The notes under the pieces are model-generated. The model did no database searches. It worked only from the letters and a program-made list of their open reading frames with translations, and was not told where the DNA came from. Shown in pieces: positions 33,910-41,644 of a stretch of DNA of 64,000 nucleotides. The position numbers were made by a program, and so were the translations under genes. Source of the stretch: an uncultured Emticicia sp. (GTDB lineage Bacteria > Bacteroidota > Bacteroidia > Cytophagales > Spirosomataceae). Location: positions 186,001 through 250,000 of the forward strand of contig NZ_CALCZQ010000051.1 in the NCBI RefSeq assembly GCF_937903345.1. The letters are read 5' to 3'. Every line of letters begins with the position of its first letter. Positions within the stretch are counted from its first letter, which is position 1.

Positions 33910-35799
33910 TTAATACAACATTCTGAAACGAATTGTCTCGTCGATGTCTTTGATTTCTTGGATAAACTCGTTGGTATAGCCTTTGCAAATGTCCATAATT
34001 ACATAACCAATCGTTTCGTTGGTTTTCAAATACTGACCAATGATATTGATATGGTGTTTTGCAAAAATATTATTGATTTTGGCTAAAATGCCCGGTACAT
34101 TTTGGTGAATGTGCAATAAGCGGTGCGAATCACGAAGTAATGGCAATTGTACTTCTGGGAAATTCACACTGCCAGTAGTGCTACCATTATTCATGTATTC
34201 GAGCAAACGCTCTGGTACATAAAGCCCGATGCCTTCTTGAGCTTCTTCGGTGCTTCCGCCGATGTGTGGCGTAAGGATAACGTTTGGCAGACCACGTAAT
34301 TCATTTTCGAATGGTTCACTGTTTGTTTTTGGTTCATACGGGAATACGTCAATACCTGCTCCACCAACTTTGCCAGATTTGATGGCTTCTACCAAAGCTG
34401 GTACTTCAACCACGTGTCCTCGAGCAAGATTCATGAAAATTACGCCGTCTTTCATTAGTTCAAACTCACGTTTGCCAAAAACATTGGTGTTTTCTTTACG
34501 GCCGTCAATGTGCATACTTACCACATCCGAAACTCGTAAAACTTCTTCTAGTGAACGGCATTTCTTGGCGTTTCCGATAGGCATTTTATCGACAATATCG
34601 TAGAAATAAATCTCCATTCCAAGTGCCTCACCGATAACCGATAGTTGTGTTCCGATGTGCCCATAACCAATCAAACCGAGTTTTTTGCCACGAACCTCGA
34701 AGCTATTATTGGCTGATTTATCCCAATTGCCAGCGTGCATTTGGTTACTTTTCGTAAATACATTACGAATCAACAAAATCATTTCACCGATTGCCAATTC
34801 TACTACAGAGCGAGTATTGCTATAGGGTGCATTGAAAACGGCAATTCCTTTTTCAGTACAAGTTTTAAGGTCGATTTGGTTTGTTCCGATACAAAATGCA
34901 CCAACTGTGATTAGTTTATCAGCATTTTCAAGAACTTTTTTAGTCAAATTAGTTTTTGAGCGAAGCCCCAAAATCGAAACTCCTTTGATTTTTTCTGACA
35001 ATTCCTCCTCATCCATTGCCCCTTTGTACGTTTCCACGTCAAAGCCTTCGTGTTTGAATGCTTCGATAGCAACCGAGTGAACATTTTCGAGTAGCAAAAC
35101 CTTGATACGACTTTTTGGATATGATTGGCTACGAGGCAATTTATTCAGATACAAAAACTCATCCAACGATGGCACAATGTGGTCAGCTTTTGAGGTAACT
35201 TTCGCACGCTCAACGTTTTCTGTAAAAGCATAAAAACGATTGGCTAGTCCAGAAGCACGAAGTTCGTAGTCGGTATAGCCATCGCCAATAGCATAAACAT
35301 CACCATCAAGATTTAATGAACCTAATAACTTCACTTTGCCTTTTTCGTGAGCTAAAACATTACTTTGGTCAACACCAATAATATTATCTTCTTCATCAAA
35401 AACGAAAGTATTGGCATATACATTTGCTTCTTTTATACCCATTGAAGTAACTATTGGCACAATAAACTCTTTAAAACCGCCCGAAACAATTAAAATATGG
35501 TCGGCATATTCACGCAGGAATTTTTCGTTGCGTTGAAAAGATTCCGAAACTTGTGTATGAAGAAAATCAACTAATTGATTGATATGCGAACGATTGGCTT
35601 TCAATAATTCGATTCGTCGGCTGAGTGCATCTGAAAAAGTGATTTCGCCATTCATACCTTGCTCTGTCAGGCTTCTGATTTGAGTAACTAATTTTTCTTG
35701 TGAGGCATTTCCTGCCAAAGCAATATTTGCTAATTCATCAAGGCCTTCTACTTTCGTAAAAGTGCTATCGAAATCAATGATATAATAGGTATTGTTCAT
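33910..35799 (-). CDS. Fused phosphoserine phosphatase/3-phosphoglycerate dehydrogenase
   Basis: A 629-residue bifunctional serine-synthesis enzyme. Residues 1-215 form a HAD phosphatase with DFDST at 9-13, VSGGF near 105-109 and GDGYTD at 172-177, resembling SerB. Residues about 231-545 are a D-3-phosphoglycerate dehydrogenase (SerA) with the nucleotide site GLIGYGHIG, the catalytic segments NLARG and TPHIGGST, and residues about 555-629 an ACT-type regulatory domain. It would catalyse the first and last steps of serine formation; the transaminase SerC is encoded elsewhere. A serine-feedback site is likely but not proven. Confidence 0.92.
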   Translation of the reverse strand: MNNTYYIIDFDSTFTKVEGLDELANIALAGNASQEKLVTQIRSLTEQGMNGEITFSDALSRRIELLKANRSHINQLVDFLHTQVSESFQRNEKFLREYADHILIVSGGFKEFIVPIVTSMGIKEANVYANTFVFDEEDNIIGVDQSNVLAHEKGKVKLLGSLNLDGDVYAIGDGYTDYELRASGLANRFYAFTENVERAKVTSKADHIVPSLDEFLYLNKLPRSQSYPKSRIKVLLLENVHSVAIEAFKHEGFDVETYKGAMDEEELSEKIKGVSILGLRSKTNLTKKVLENADKLITVGAFCIGTNQIDLKTCTEKGIAVFNAPYSNTRSVVELAIGEMILLIRNVFTKSNQMHAGNWDKSANNSFEVRGKKLGLIGYGHIGTQLSVIGEALGMEIYFYDIVDKMPIGNAKKCRSLEEVLRVSDVVSMHIDGRKENTNVFGKREFELMKDGVIFMNLARGHVVEVPALVEAIKSGKVGGAGIDVFPYEPKTNSEPFENELRGLPNVILTPHIGGSTEEAQEGIGLYVPERLLEYMNNGSTTGSVNFPEVQLPLLRDSHRLLHIHQNVPGILAKINNIFAKHHINIIGQYLKTNETIGYVIMDICKGYTNEFIQEIKDIDETIRFRMLY

Positions 35800-35804
35800 G
35801 AAAA

Positions 35805-35830
35805 TCCTAAGCCCCTAAAGGGAAGCTATT
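35805..35830. repeat. Second copy of the C-rich/G-rich leader repeat
   Basis: AAGCCCCTAAAGGGAAGCT lies just upstream of the serB-serA start codon on the minus strand, the same position as the fuller copy at 3796-3826 before the epimerase gene. CCCTNNAGGG can pair as a small hairpin in the leader. Confidence 0.45.
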
Positions 35831-35888
35831 TTAAATGAAAACTATATTTTTATACTTTTTAAAATCCTGTTATTTCTACCAAATCGGT

Positions 35889-36110
35889 TTAGGGAACAGG
35901 GTCATAGCCGTGTGAATGGCTCCAAGGGCCGCAACGAGCGATACGTTTGGCCGTTAGCCAAAAACCTTTGAAAAAACCATGTTTTTGAAATGCTTCAACC
36001 GAATATTGTGAACATGTAGGTGAGTACCGACATGATGGCGGAAACCAAGGCGATATACCTGACTGGTAAAGTCTTACAAGAAAAATGGCGATGTATTTCA
36101 TTTGAGACAA
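35889..36110 (-). CDS. yidD: Membrane protein insertion efficiency factor YidD
   Basis: A 73-residue protein with the whole YidD signature: IFLVRLYQSGISP, PSCRYSPTCSQYSVEAFQKHG and the tail KRIARCGPWSHSHGYDPVP. YidD sits at the inner membrane and helps the YidC insertase. It lies downstream of porT on the same strand, about 67 bases away, rather than beside rnpA and yidC as in many bacteria. Confidence 0.95.
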   Translation of the reverse strand: MSQMKYIAIFLVRLYQSGISPWFPPSCRYSPTCSQYSVEAFQKHGFFKGFWLTAKRIARCGPWSHSHGYDPVP

Positions 36111-36177
36111 AAGACAAAAGATTTGAGTTTGTTTGAAAGAACTTTTATAAGTTTATGCAAATCTCTTTTCAAAAATA

Positions 36178-36912
36178 TTATTCAAACAATATATAAAGTG
36201 TAACAGTATGCGTTGTAAGCCGGTCAACGCCTTGCAGCGGTGTATTTTTGTTATTAACTGGGTCTACTAAATTTTTGAGACCGTGAGAAAAATGAATTTC
36301 TGGTGCAAATTTGAAATATTCTCTAAAAAACTCAATTCCTGTGCCATATTCTACACTAAAATCACTGGTTTTAGTGATAAACTTCGATTTGTTTCTTCTA
36401 CTATTAGGGTTAGTTTCAACCCCATAGCGGAGGCCACCAAAAACATACATTCTTACATTTCCACGTCTTTCAGATTTGTATTTAAACATTACTGGAAGCT
36501 CAAACCAAGCAGTTTCTCTTAAGTCAGTGTTTTCATTAAACTTAGTTGGATCAGTGTCTGCCACAGCTGTATTTATGTATTTATATTCTAGTCTTCTTCC
36601 GTAAATGGATACAGTAGGTAAAACCCTAAAATCAAAATAATCATTGATTCTAAAATTAGCTAATCCACCCATTTTTAGTCCAAAAGTAGTAGGTGAGGTA
36701 ATACTGTAATAATTGTCTTTGTTGACAAAGAAATTATTAAACCTAATGTTGTAATTAGTGCTTGTTAGTCCCAAAAAATAACCAAAACGAAGATTTTTAA
36801 CATCATAATCGGCCTGAAAATGGCGACGAGTATCTTGAGCAAACACACCTTGAGTGAGTAAGCATACGATAATTTGACAAATAAATAATCTGAGAAAAGG
36901 GAAGTTCTTCAT
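36178..36912 (-). CDS. porT: PorT-like outer membrane protein (type IX secretion)
   Basis: A 244-residue outer-membrane beta-barrel protein with a signal peptide ending GVFAQ. Alternating beta-strands and the segment NLRFGYFLGLTSTNYNIRF near residues 40-58, with a C-terminal aromatic strand (LYILFE), fit PorT. PorT is required for type IX secretion in Bacteroidota, and the adjacent ubiE gene is a frequent partner, which supports the call. The sequence is moderately diverged from the best-known PorT, so a general outer-membrane barrel is the alternative. Confidence 0.75.
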   Translation of the reverse strand: MKNFPFLRLFICQIIVCLLTQGVFAQDTRRHFQADYDVKNLRFGYFLGLTSTNYNIRFNNFFVNKDNYYSITSPTTFGLKMGGLANFRINDYFDFRVLPTVSIYGRRLEYKYINTAVADTDPTKFNENTDLRETAWFELPVMFKYKSERRGNVRMYVFGGLRYGVETNPNSRRNKSKFITKTSDFSVEYGTGIEFFREYFKFAPEIHFSHGLKNLVDPVNNKNTPLQGVDRLTTHTVTLYILFE

Positions 36913-36976
36913 AAATTTTTAAAAATAAACAAACTAATGCTGGACTTTTTGTAGTATTGACAGTCATGAGCCAACA

Positions 36977-37735
36977 TCATGGCTTTTTGCCAATGTAAAT
37001 AGAGCAAATACCAAAGGTAAGTGGAATACATTTTGTCTGATGAAATCCTGCTTTTTCAAATACTTTCAAGAAATTTTCACCTGCTGGGAATGTCTTTACC
37101 GATTCGGGTAAATAACTATAAGCCGAGCTATCCTTAGAAACTAATCGACCTATGAAAGGCAGGATTGTCAAATTGTAAAAATTGTATAATTGCTTTATAA
37201 CAGGAGTTTTAGGATTTGAAAATTCCATGACCATGCAAGTTCCACCTGATTTGGTTACTCGACACATATCGGTTAGGCCTTTTTCGAGATTTTCAAAGTT
37301 ACGCACTCCAAAGGAAACGATAACGGCATCGAAAGTATTGTTTTCAAACTGTAATTTCTCAGAATCCCCCATTTGAAGTTCTATTTTGCTTTCTAAACCC
37401 AGTTTTTTTATTTTCTCAAGTCCAAATGATAGCATCCCTTCAGAAATATCAACCCCGATTACTTTTTCTGGTTTAAGTTGTTTCACAGCTTCAACGGCCA
37501 AATCTCCGGTGCCCGTTGCAATATCCAAAATAAATTGTGGTTTTTCTGGACGCAACATCGAAATAGCCTTTTTTCTCCACCAAAAGTCAATTCCACCACT
37601 TAGCAAATGGTTCAAGAAATCATATTTAGGAGAAACATTATCAAACATTTCGGCAATTTGCTCACGCTTGCTACTATCTTTTTCTTTGTAAGGTACTACC
37701 ATATATTTGACGAACGATTTTTTTGAGTCGTTCAT
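36977..37735 (-). CDS. ubiE: Demethylmenaquinone methyltransferase UbiE/MenG
   Basis: UbiE/MenG methylates demethylmenaquinone to menaquinone. The protein of 252 residues, starting at ATG 37735, has the family opening VVPYKEKDSSKREQIAEMFD, DFLNHLLSGGIDFWWR, the SAM motif DIATGTGDLA and NLEKGLTDMCRVTKSGG. The frame opens further upstream at 37873, giving a hydrophobic unsupported extension that overlaps the divergent ogt gene; the internal ATG is correct. Gives the strain menaquinone for respiration. Confidence 0.95.
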   Translation of the reverse strand: MNDSKKSFVKYMVVPYKEKDSSKREQIAEMFDNVSPKYDFLNHLLSGGIDFWWRKKAISMLRPEKPQFILDIATGTGDLAVEAVKQLKPEKVIGVDISEGMLSFGLEKIKKLGLESKIELQMGDSEKLQFENNTFDAVIVSFGVRNFENLEKGLTDMCRVTKSGGTCMVMEFSNPKTPVIKQLYNFYNLTILPFIGRLVSKDSSAYSYLPESVKTFPAGENFLKVFEKAGFHQTKCIPLTFGICSIYIGKKP

Positions 37736-37812
37736 AAGTTTAAAATAAGAAAACAAAATTACAAAACTACTAATTGATAACTGATTGATTATCAGAAAAG
37801 TTTTTTCATATA

Positions 37813-37820
37813 TACTTTTG
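37813..37820 (+). promoter_or_regulatory. Candidate -7 element of the alkyltransferase gene
   Basis: TACTTTTG matches TAnnTTTG, 35 bases upstream of the ogt ATG. A -33 TTTG is not at the right spacing, so this is tentative. Confidence 0.35.
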
Positions 37821-37855
37821 TATAATTGAAATAGAAAGAGCAAGGCACAAAACTT

Positions 37856-38359
37856 ATGCAATACATCAAACATTATAGGTCACCTATTGGGGTATTAGAA
37901 ATTGTAGCAAATAATAATTTCTTGACGCATGTACTATTTCGGGAAGCTCAAAAGAAACCCAGTAGGCAGTTAGAAGAAACACCCGAAAATTCGCCAATAG
38001 TTGATCAGACAATAACGCAATTGGATGCATATTTCGAGAAAAAACTGAAAGATTTTGATTTGCCAATGTTGGCACAAGGAACCGATTTTCAGCGAAAGGT
38101 ATGGGAATATCTAAAAACCATTCCTTATGGAAAAACAATTTCGTATCTTGAATTTTCAAAAAGAATTGGTAATGAAAAAGCGATTCGAGCAGTTGGTACG
38201 GCTAATGGTAATAATCCATTAACCATAATTTTACCTTGCCACCGAGTTATTGGGTCAGATGGCAGTTTGGTGGGTTACGGTGGCGACCTTTGGCGAAAAG
38301 AATGGTTGCTTCGACACGAAGGAAGTTTACCCAATCAATCACAATTGGGATTATTTTAA
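37856..38359 (+). CDS. ogt: Methylated-DNA-protein cysteine methyltransferase
   Basis: A 167-residue suicide DNA-repair enzyme that takes methyl groups from O6-methylguanine. The active-site PCHRV is within ILPCHRVIGSDGSLVGY, the DNA-binding helix region is GNEKAIRAVGTANGNNP, and FQRKVWEYLKTIPYGKTISY is the usual lead-in. The N-terminal domain is short, as in Ogt proteins. The stop is 58 bases before the next gene, so it may be the first gene of that operon. Confidence 0.95.
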   Translation: MQYIKHYRSPIGVLEIVANNNFLTHVLFREAQKKPSRQLEETPENSPIVDQTITQLDAYFEKKLKDFDLPMLAQGTDFQRKVWEYLKTIPYGKTISYLEFSKRIGNEKAIRAVGTANGNNPLTIILPCHRVIGSDGSLVGYGGDLWRKEWLLRHEGSLPNQSQLGLF

Positions 38360-38416
38360 CTTCGATTGCGGGTAACCAATAATTGAAATATCATTATACA
38401 AACTAATCAATAATCT

Positions 38417-39640
38417 ATGGAAACGGCTATTAATCAGTCTATTACGAGTAAAAAACAATTTCCTTCATCTTCAAAAAACTTACTGGCTATTCCGCTTCAT
38501 GTATATGTCAGCGTAATTGCTTCGATGTGTGTGATTCTAGGAATCTTGTGGGACATAGCTTGGCACATGAGCATAGGCCGTGATGGACTTTTTTCGGCTC
38601 CGCATGTGCTTACTTATATCGGTGCGGCAGCTGCAGGTATTTTTTCGGGTTATCAGGTTCTCAAAACTTCTTTTTGGGGAAATCAACTCGAAAAAGGCAA
38701 AATGGTGAAGTTTTGGGGCATCTTTTATAGTTCTCTAGGTGGGCTTTTCTGTATTTGGGGCGGAATTGCTTCGCTAACCTCTGCACCATTTGATGATTGG
38801 TGGCACAATACTTATGGTTTGGATGTGCAGATTCTTTCTCCACCACATGCAGTTTTGCTGTTGGGGCTAATGAGCGTACAAATGGGGGCGATGATAGCCG
38901 TTTTGGCGTTCTTGAATCGAAGCGAAAAAATCACGTCGATTTCGGCCGAAGAAAACACCAGACGCACCAACCGCTTGCAATGGATGTTTATTTTTACGGC
39001 TGCTTTTCTAATCACTTCTATTTTTACATTCCTTACTGAGCCTTTGGGGCGTTGGGCTATGCACGAGCCATCGTTTTATGAAGTTGCCGGTGGAGCATTT
39101 CCATTTATCATGTTGGCGGCAGGTCGAGCTTCAAACAAAAAATGGGGAACAACTTATATATGTATCATATTTTTGGTTTTTCATTGGGCTGTTAATGCCG
39201 TTCTGAGACTTTTACCCGCCGAACCTTTGCTTGGTCCAATTCATAACCAAATTACTACCTATCAAACACTCGGCTTTCCGTTACTACTATTTATTCCAGC
39301 ACTTGCCATTGATTGGTTACGAGATAAGTTTTCGACTAAAAACGATTGGATTTTAGCACTCATTTTAGGAGGAGCATATACGATTATTTTACTTCTCACA
39401 CATTATCCATTTGGTACATTTTTACATGAATCGCCATTGGCTCGAAATTGGTTTTTTGGAAGTAAATCTTGGTCTTTCCAGAACGATGCCGACTGGGAAT
39501 ATCGCTTTAAGTTTGGTCCTTGGAGTAAAAAATCTTTGAATGAATGGCTAATTGGTATATCGCTTTCATTTGTTTTTAGCTTTATATCGACACGCATTGG
39601 CCTTGCTTGGGGAAATTGGATGAAAAAAGTGCAGAGATAA
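38417..39640 (+). CDS. Unknown polytopic membrane protein with duplicated WH/PH motif
   Basis: A 407-residue protein with about nine predicted membrane helices. I do not recognise the family. Two segments share one pattern, D-x2-W-H-x3-G-x-D-x3/4-S-x-P-H-x5-G: D46, W49, H50, G54, D56, S60, P62, H63, G69 in the first and D126, W129, H130, G134, D136, S141, P143, H144, G150 in the second. Histidines placed so in membrane-edge segments could bind copper or heme (inference). A further His-containing segment, RWAMHEP, follows around residue 215. The next gene encodes a secreted His-rich protein and probably works with it. Confidence 0.7.
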   Translation: METAINQSITSKKQFPSSSKNLLAIPLHVYVSVIASMCVILGILWDIAWHMSIGRDGLFSAPHVLTYIGAAAAGIFSGYQVLKTSFWGNQLEKGKMVKFWGIFYSSLGGLFCIWGGIASLTSAPFDDWWHNTYGLDVQILSPPHAVLLLGLMSVQMGAMIAVLAFLNRSEKITSISAEENTRRTNRLQWMFIFTAAFLITSIFTFLTEPLGRWAMHEPSFYEVAGGAFPFIMLAAGRASNKKWGTTYICIIFLVFHWAVNAVLRLLPAEPLLGPIHNQITTYQTLGFPLLLFIPALAIDWLRDKFSTKNDWILALILGGAYTIILLLTHYPFGTFLHESPLARNWFFGSKSWSFQNDADWEYRFKFGPWSKKSLNEWLIGISLSFVFSFISTRIGLAWGNWMKKVQR

Positions 39641-39642
39641 GC

Positions 39643-39696
39643 CAATGAGAGAATGAGTAAAGCGGAACGCCGCACGTGCTTAATGAGTGAATATTT
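39643..39696. repeat. GAATGA-type strings with a GCGG-AACG-CCGC hairpin
   Basis: AATGAGAGAATGAGTAA is followed by GCGGAACGCCGC (39662-39673; a 4-bp stem with loop AACG) and then by TTAATGAGTGAATA. The same pairing of AATGA strings with CGGAACGCCGC is seen at 33856-33890, and related strings lie in and beside prmC (8436-8470, 9080-9110). Confidence 0.5.
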
Positions 39697-39735
39697 TTCA
39701 CTGATAATTTTCAATGTATTTTTAAAAATCAAAAA

Positions 39736-41361
39736 ATGAATTTCATAAAATCAAAAAATACTTTTTATAAAGTAATTTCAATATTTTTTATCTCTTTTTC
39801 TACTTTTGCTCACATTGGTAGTGCAGGAGTTGTGCATGAAGGTAAAGCTGGAAATTACAGCGTTCAAATATATGTTGAGCCACCCGATGTTATTCCGGGA
39901 ACTGCCAAAGTGTCGGTGATGGTCGATGGAAACGACATAAAAAGTGTAAAGATGAGTCCGATTTATTATTGGACTGGTGATGAAGGCTCGCCTCGCTCTG
40001 ATGAAGGGGTTATGACCGAAGCAGGTAAATATGAAGGAAAAATTTGGCTAATGGAAAATGGTGCGGCCAGTGTAAAAGTAGTCATTGCAGGAGCAAGAGG
40101 AAAAGGCGAAGTATTGATTCCGATTGCGGCACTTTCTACGGCTCAACGTCAACTACCAAGTTCGTTGGGTTGGATTTTGGCTGGTTTAGCTTTACTTTTA
40201 GTAAGCATCATGACTACAATTATCGGAGCAAGTACGGGTGATAGTTTACTGAAAGTAGGAGAGCCTGAAAATAATTCAACTAAGAAACGCCGCATAGTTG
40301 GCTCAACTATCGGAGCTTCGTTTTGTGGACTACTAATGTTTGGTGGAAATATGTGGTGGAATACTGAAACGGCTGATTATCAACGAAATATTTATCGCCC
40401 ATATACTGCAACCTCAAGCATTAGTTTGAGAGATGGGCAGCGAATCTTGAACTTTAAAATAGATTCGTCGTCGGTAAATGGTCGTTTAATGAGTTTTATT
40501 ATTCCTGACCACGGGAAGTTGATGCACATGTTTTTGGTGAAAGAAGGTACGATGGATGTATTTGCTCATTTGCATCCTTCTCGAAAAGATACGCTGACTT
40601 TTGAAGCTCCGCTACCTAATATGCCCGCAGGAAAATATTTGATTTTTGCCGATGTACTGCGTTATCATAGCTTACAAAATACGATTACCGATACCGTAGA
40701 AATTCCACAAACACCAAAAGTAAATGTTATGCCAACATTCACAGGAGACTCAGACGATACTTTTGTTGTAACTAATGCACTTAATAAAACAAGAAATTCT
40801 GTAGTTAAAGAAAGTATCACAATTTGCGGAACACCCGGCCTGAAAACCATGCTGCAAGATGGCTCAAGCATTGTTTGGGAAGAAAAACCAAACCAAAAAC
40901 TCATGGCTGGCCATGTTTATGATTTAAAGTTTTCGGTGCTTGCACCCGACGGCAAACCTGCCGAATTACAAACCTATTTGGGTATGATGGGTCATGCTGC
41001 CGTTATCAAAGATGATGCAAGTGTGTATATTCATTTGCACCCGAATGGTACGTATTCGTCAACGGCCGTACAGGTTTTACAAAAACGGATAGACGAGACA
41101 AGCAATAAACGCCCTAACCTCGATAATGCGAAGAAATTCAGAGATAGTGTTGATAATGTTTTGACCAAACTTCAAGCCATGACCGAAGCCGAACGAGATA
41201 AGTTACTGATGGGAAATATGAAACACGAACTCATCGGGCATCATAATGGTCAAGTTACATTTCCTTATGCATTTCCGAAGGCTGGGCATTACCGCGTTTG
41301 GTTACAAGTCAAGCGTGAAGGAAAAATATTGACTGGCGTTTTTGATGCAAATGTCATTTAA
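39736..41361 (+). CDS. Unknown His-rich exported/membrane protein
   Basis: A 541-residue protein with a signal peptide (ending FSTFAHIGSAG). An N-terminal beta-rich domain (about 30-130; NYSVQIYVEPPDVIPG, FixH/YtkA-like in flavour) is followed by two membrane helices (about 145-167 and 190-208), then a large domain with three His clusters. These are HGKLMHMFLV and FAHLHPS near 255-282, MMGHAAV and YIHLHPNG near 417-437, and KHELIGHHNG near 495-504. Such motifs recall metal-binding proteins of copper handling. I cannot name the family. Same strand as the preceding unknown membrane protein and probably in its operon. Confidence 0.7.
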   Translation: MNFIKSKNTFYKVISIFFISFSTFAHIGSAGVVHEGKAGNYSVQIYVEPPDVIPGTAKVSVMVDGNDIKSVKMSPIYYWTGDEGSPRSDEGVMTEAGKYEGKIWLMENGAASVKVVIAGARGKGEVLIPIAALSTAQRQLPSSLGWILAGLALLLVSIMTTIIGASTGDSLLKVGEPENNSTKKRRIVGSTIGASFCGLLMFGGNMWWNTETADYQRNIYRPYTATSSISLRDGQRILNFKIDSSSVNGRLMSFIIPDHGKLMHMFLVKEGTMDVFAHLHPSRKDTLTFEAPLPNMPAGKYLIFADVLRYHSLQNTITDTVEIPQTPKVNVMPTFTGDSDDTFVVTNALNKTRNSVVKESITICGTPGLKTMLQDGSSIVWEEKPNQKLMAGHVYDLKFSVLAPDGKPAELQTYLGMMGHAAVIKDDASVYIHLHPNGTYSSTAVQVLQKRIDETSNKRPNLDNAKKFRDSVDNVLTKLQAMTEAERDKLLMGNMKHELIGHHNGQVTFPYAFPKAGHYRVWLQVKREGKILTGVFDANVI

Positions 41362-41570
41362 ACTCGATTATTTTTGATTTATAAGCACAAGGCACAGAGA
41401 TGCAAAGGTTTAGAAGCGACCCTCTTTCGATAAAAAGTGCTGAAAATGAAACAAATAAAAATTTGTATTTTCGTAAACAATTTTTATTTGAATATAAAAA
41501 ATTATAAACGAATTATATAAAATTGCAAATTTTAGTCTTTTAAAGATGTTTTTATAGAAAATTAACCAAA

Positions 41571-41614
41571 AAGAAGTCCCTTTTTGCTCTCTGCAAAAAG
41601 GGACTTCTTTATTG
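41571..41614. terminator. Bidirectional terminator
   Basis: AAGAAGTCCCTTTTTGC and GCAAAAAGGGACTTCTT form a perfect 17-bp stem with a 5-base loop, flanked by A and T tracts. It separates the convergent His-rich gene and the cytochrome c biogenesis gene and can end both. Confidence 0.9.
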
Positions 41615-41644
41615 TCGATATGTTAAAGATAGTTTATAACCAAC

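Noticed and set aside
37736..37873. N-terminal extension of ubiE
   Set aside because: The extension is hydrophobic without family similarity and runs over the divergent alkyltransferase start; the family begins at 37735.
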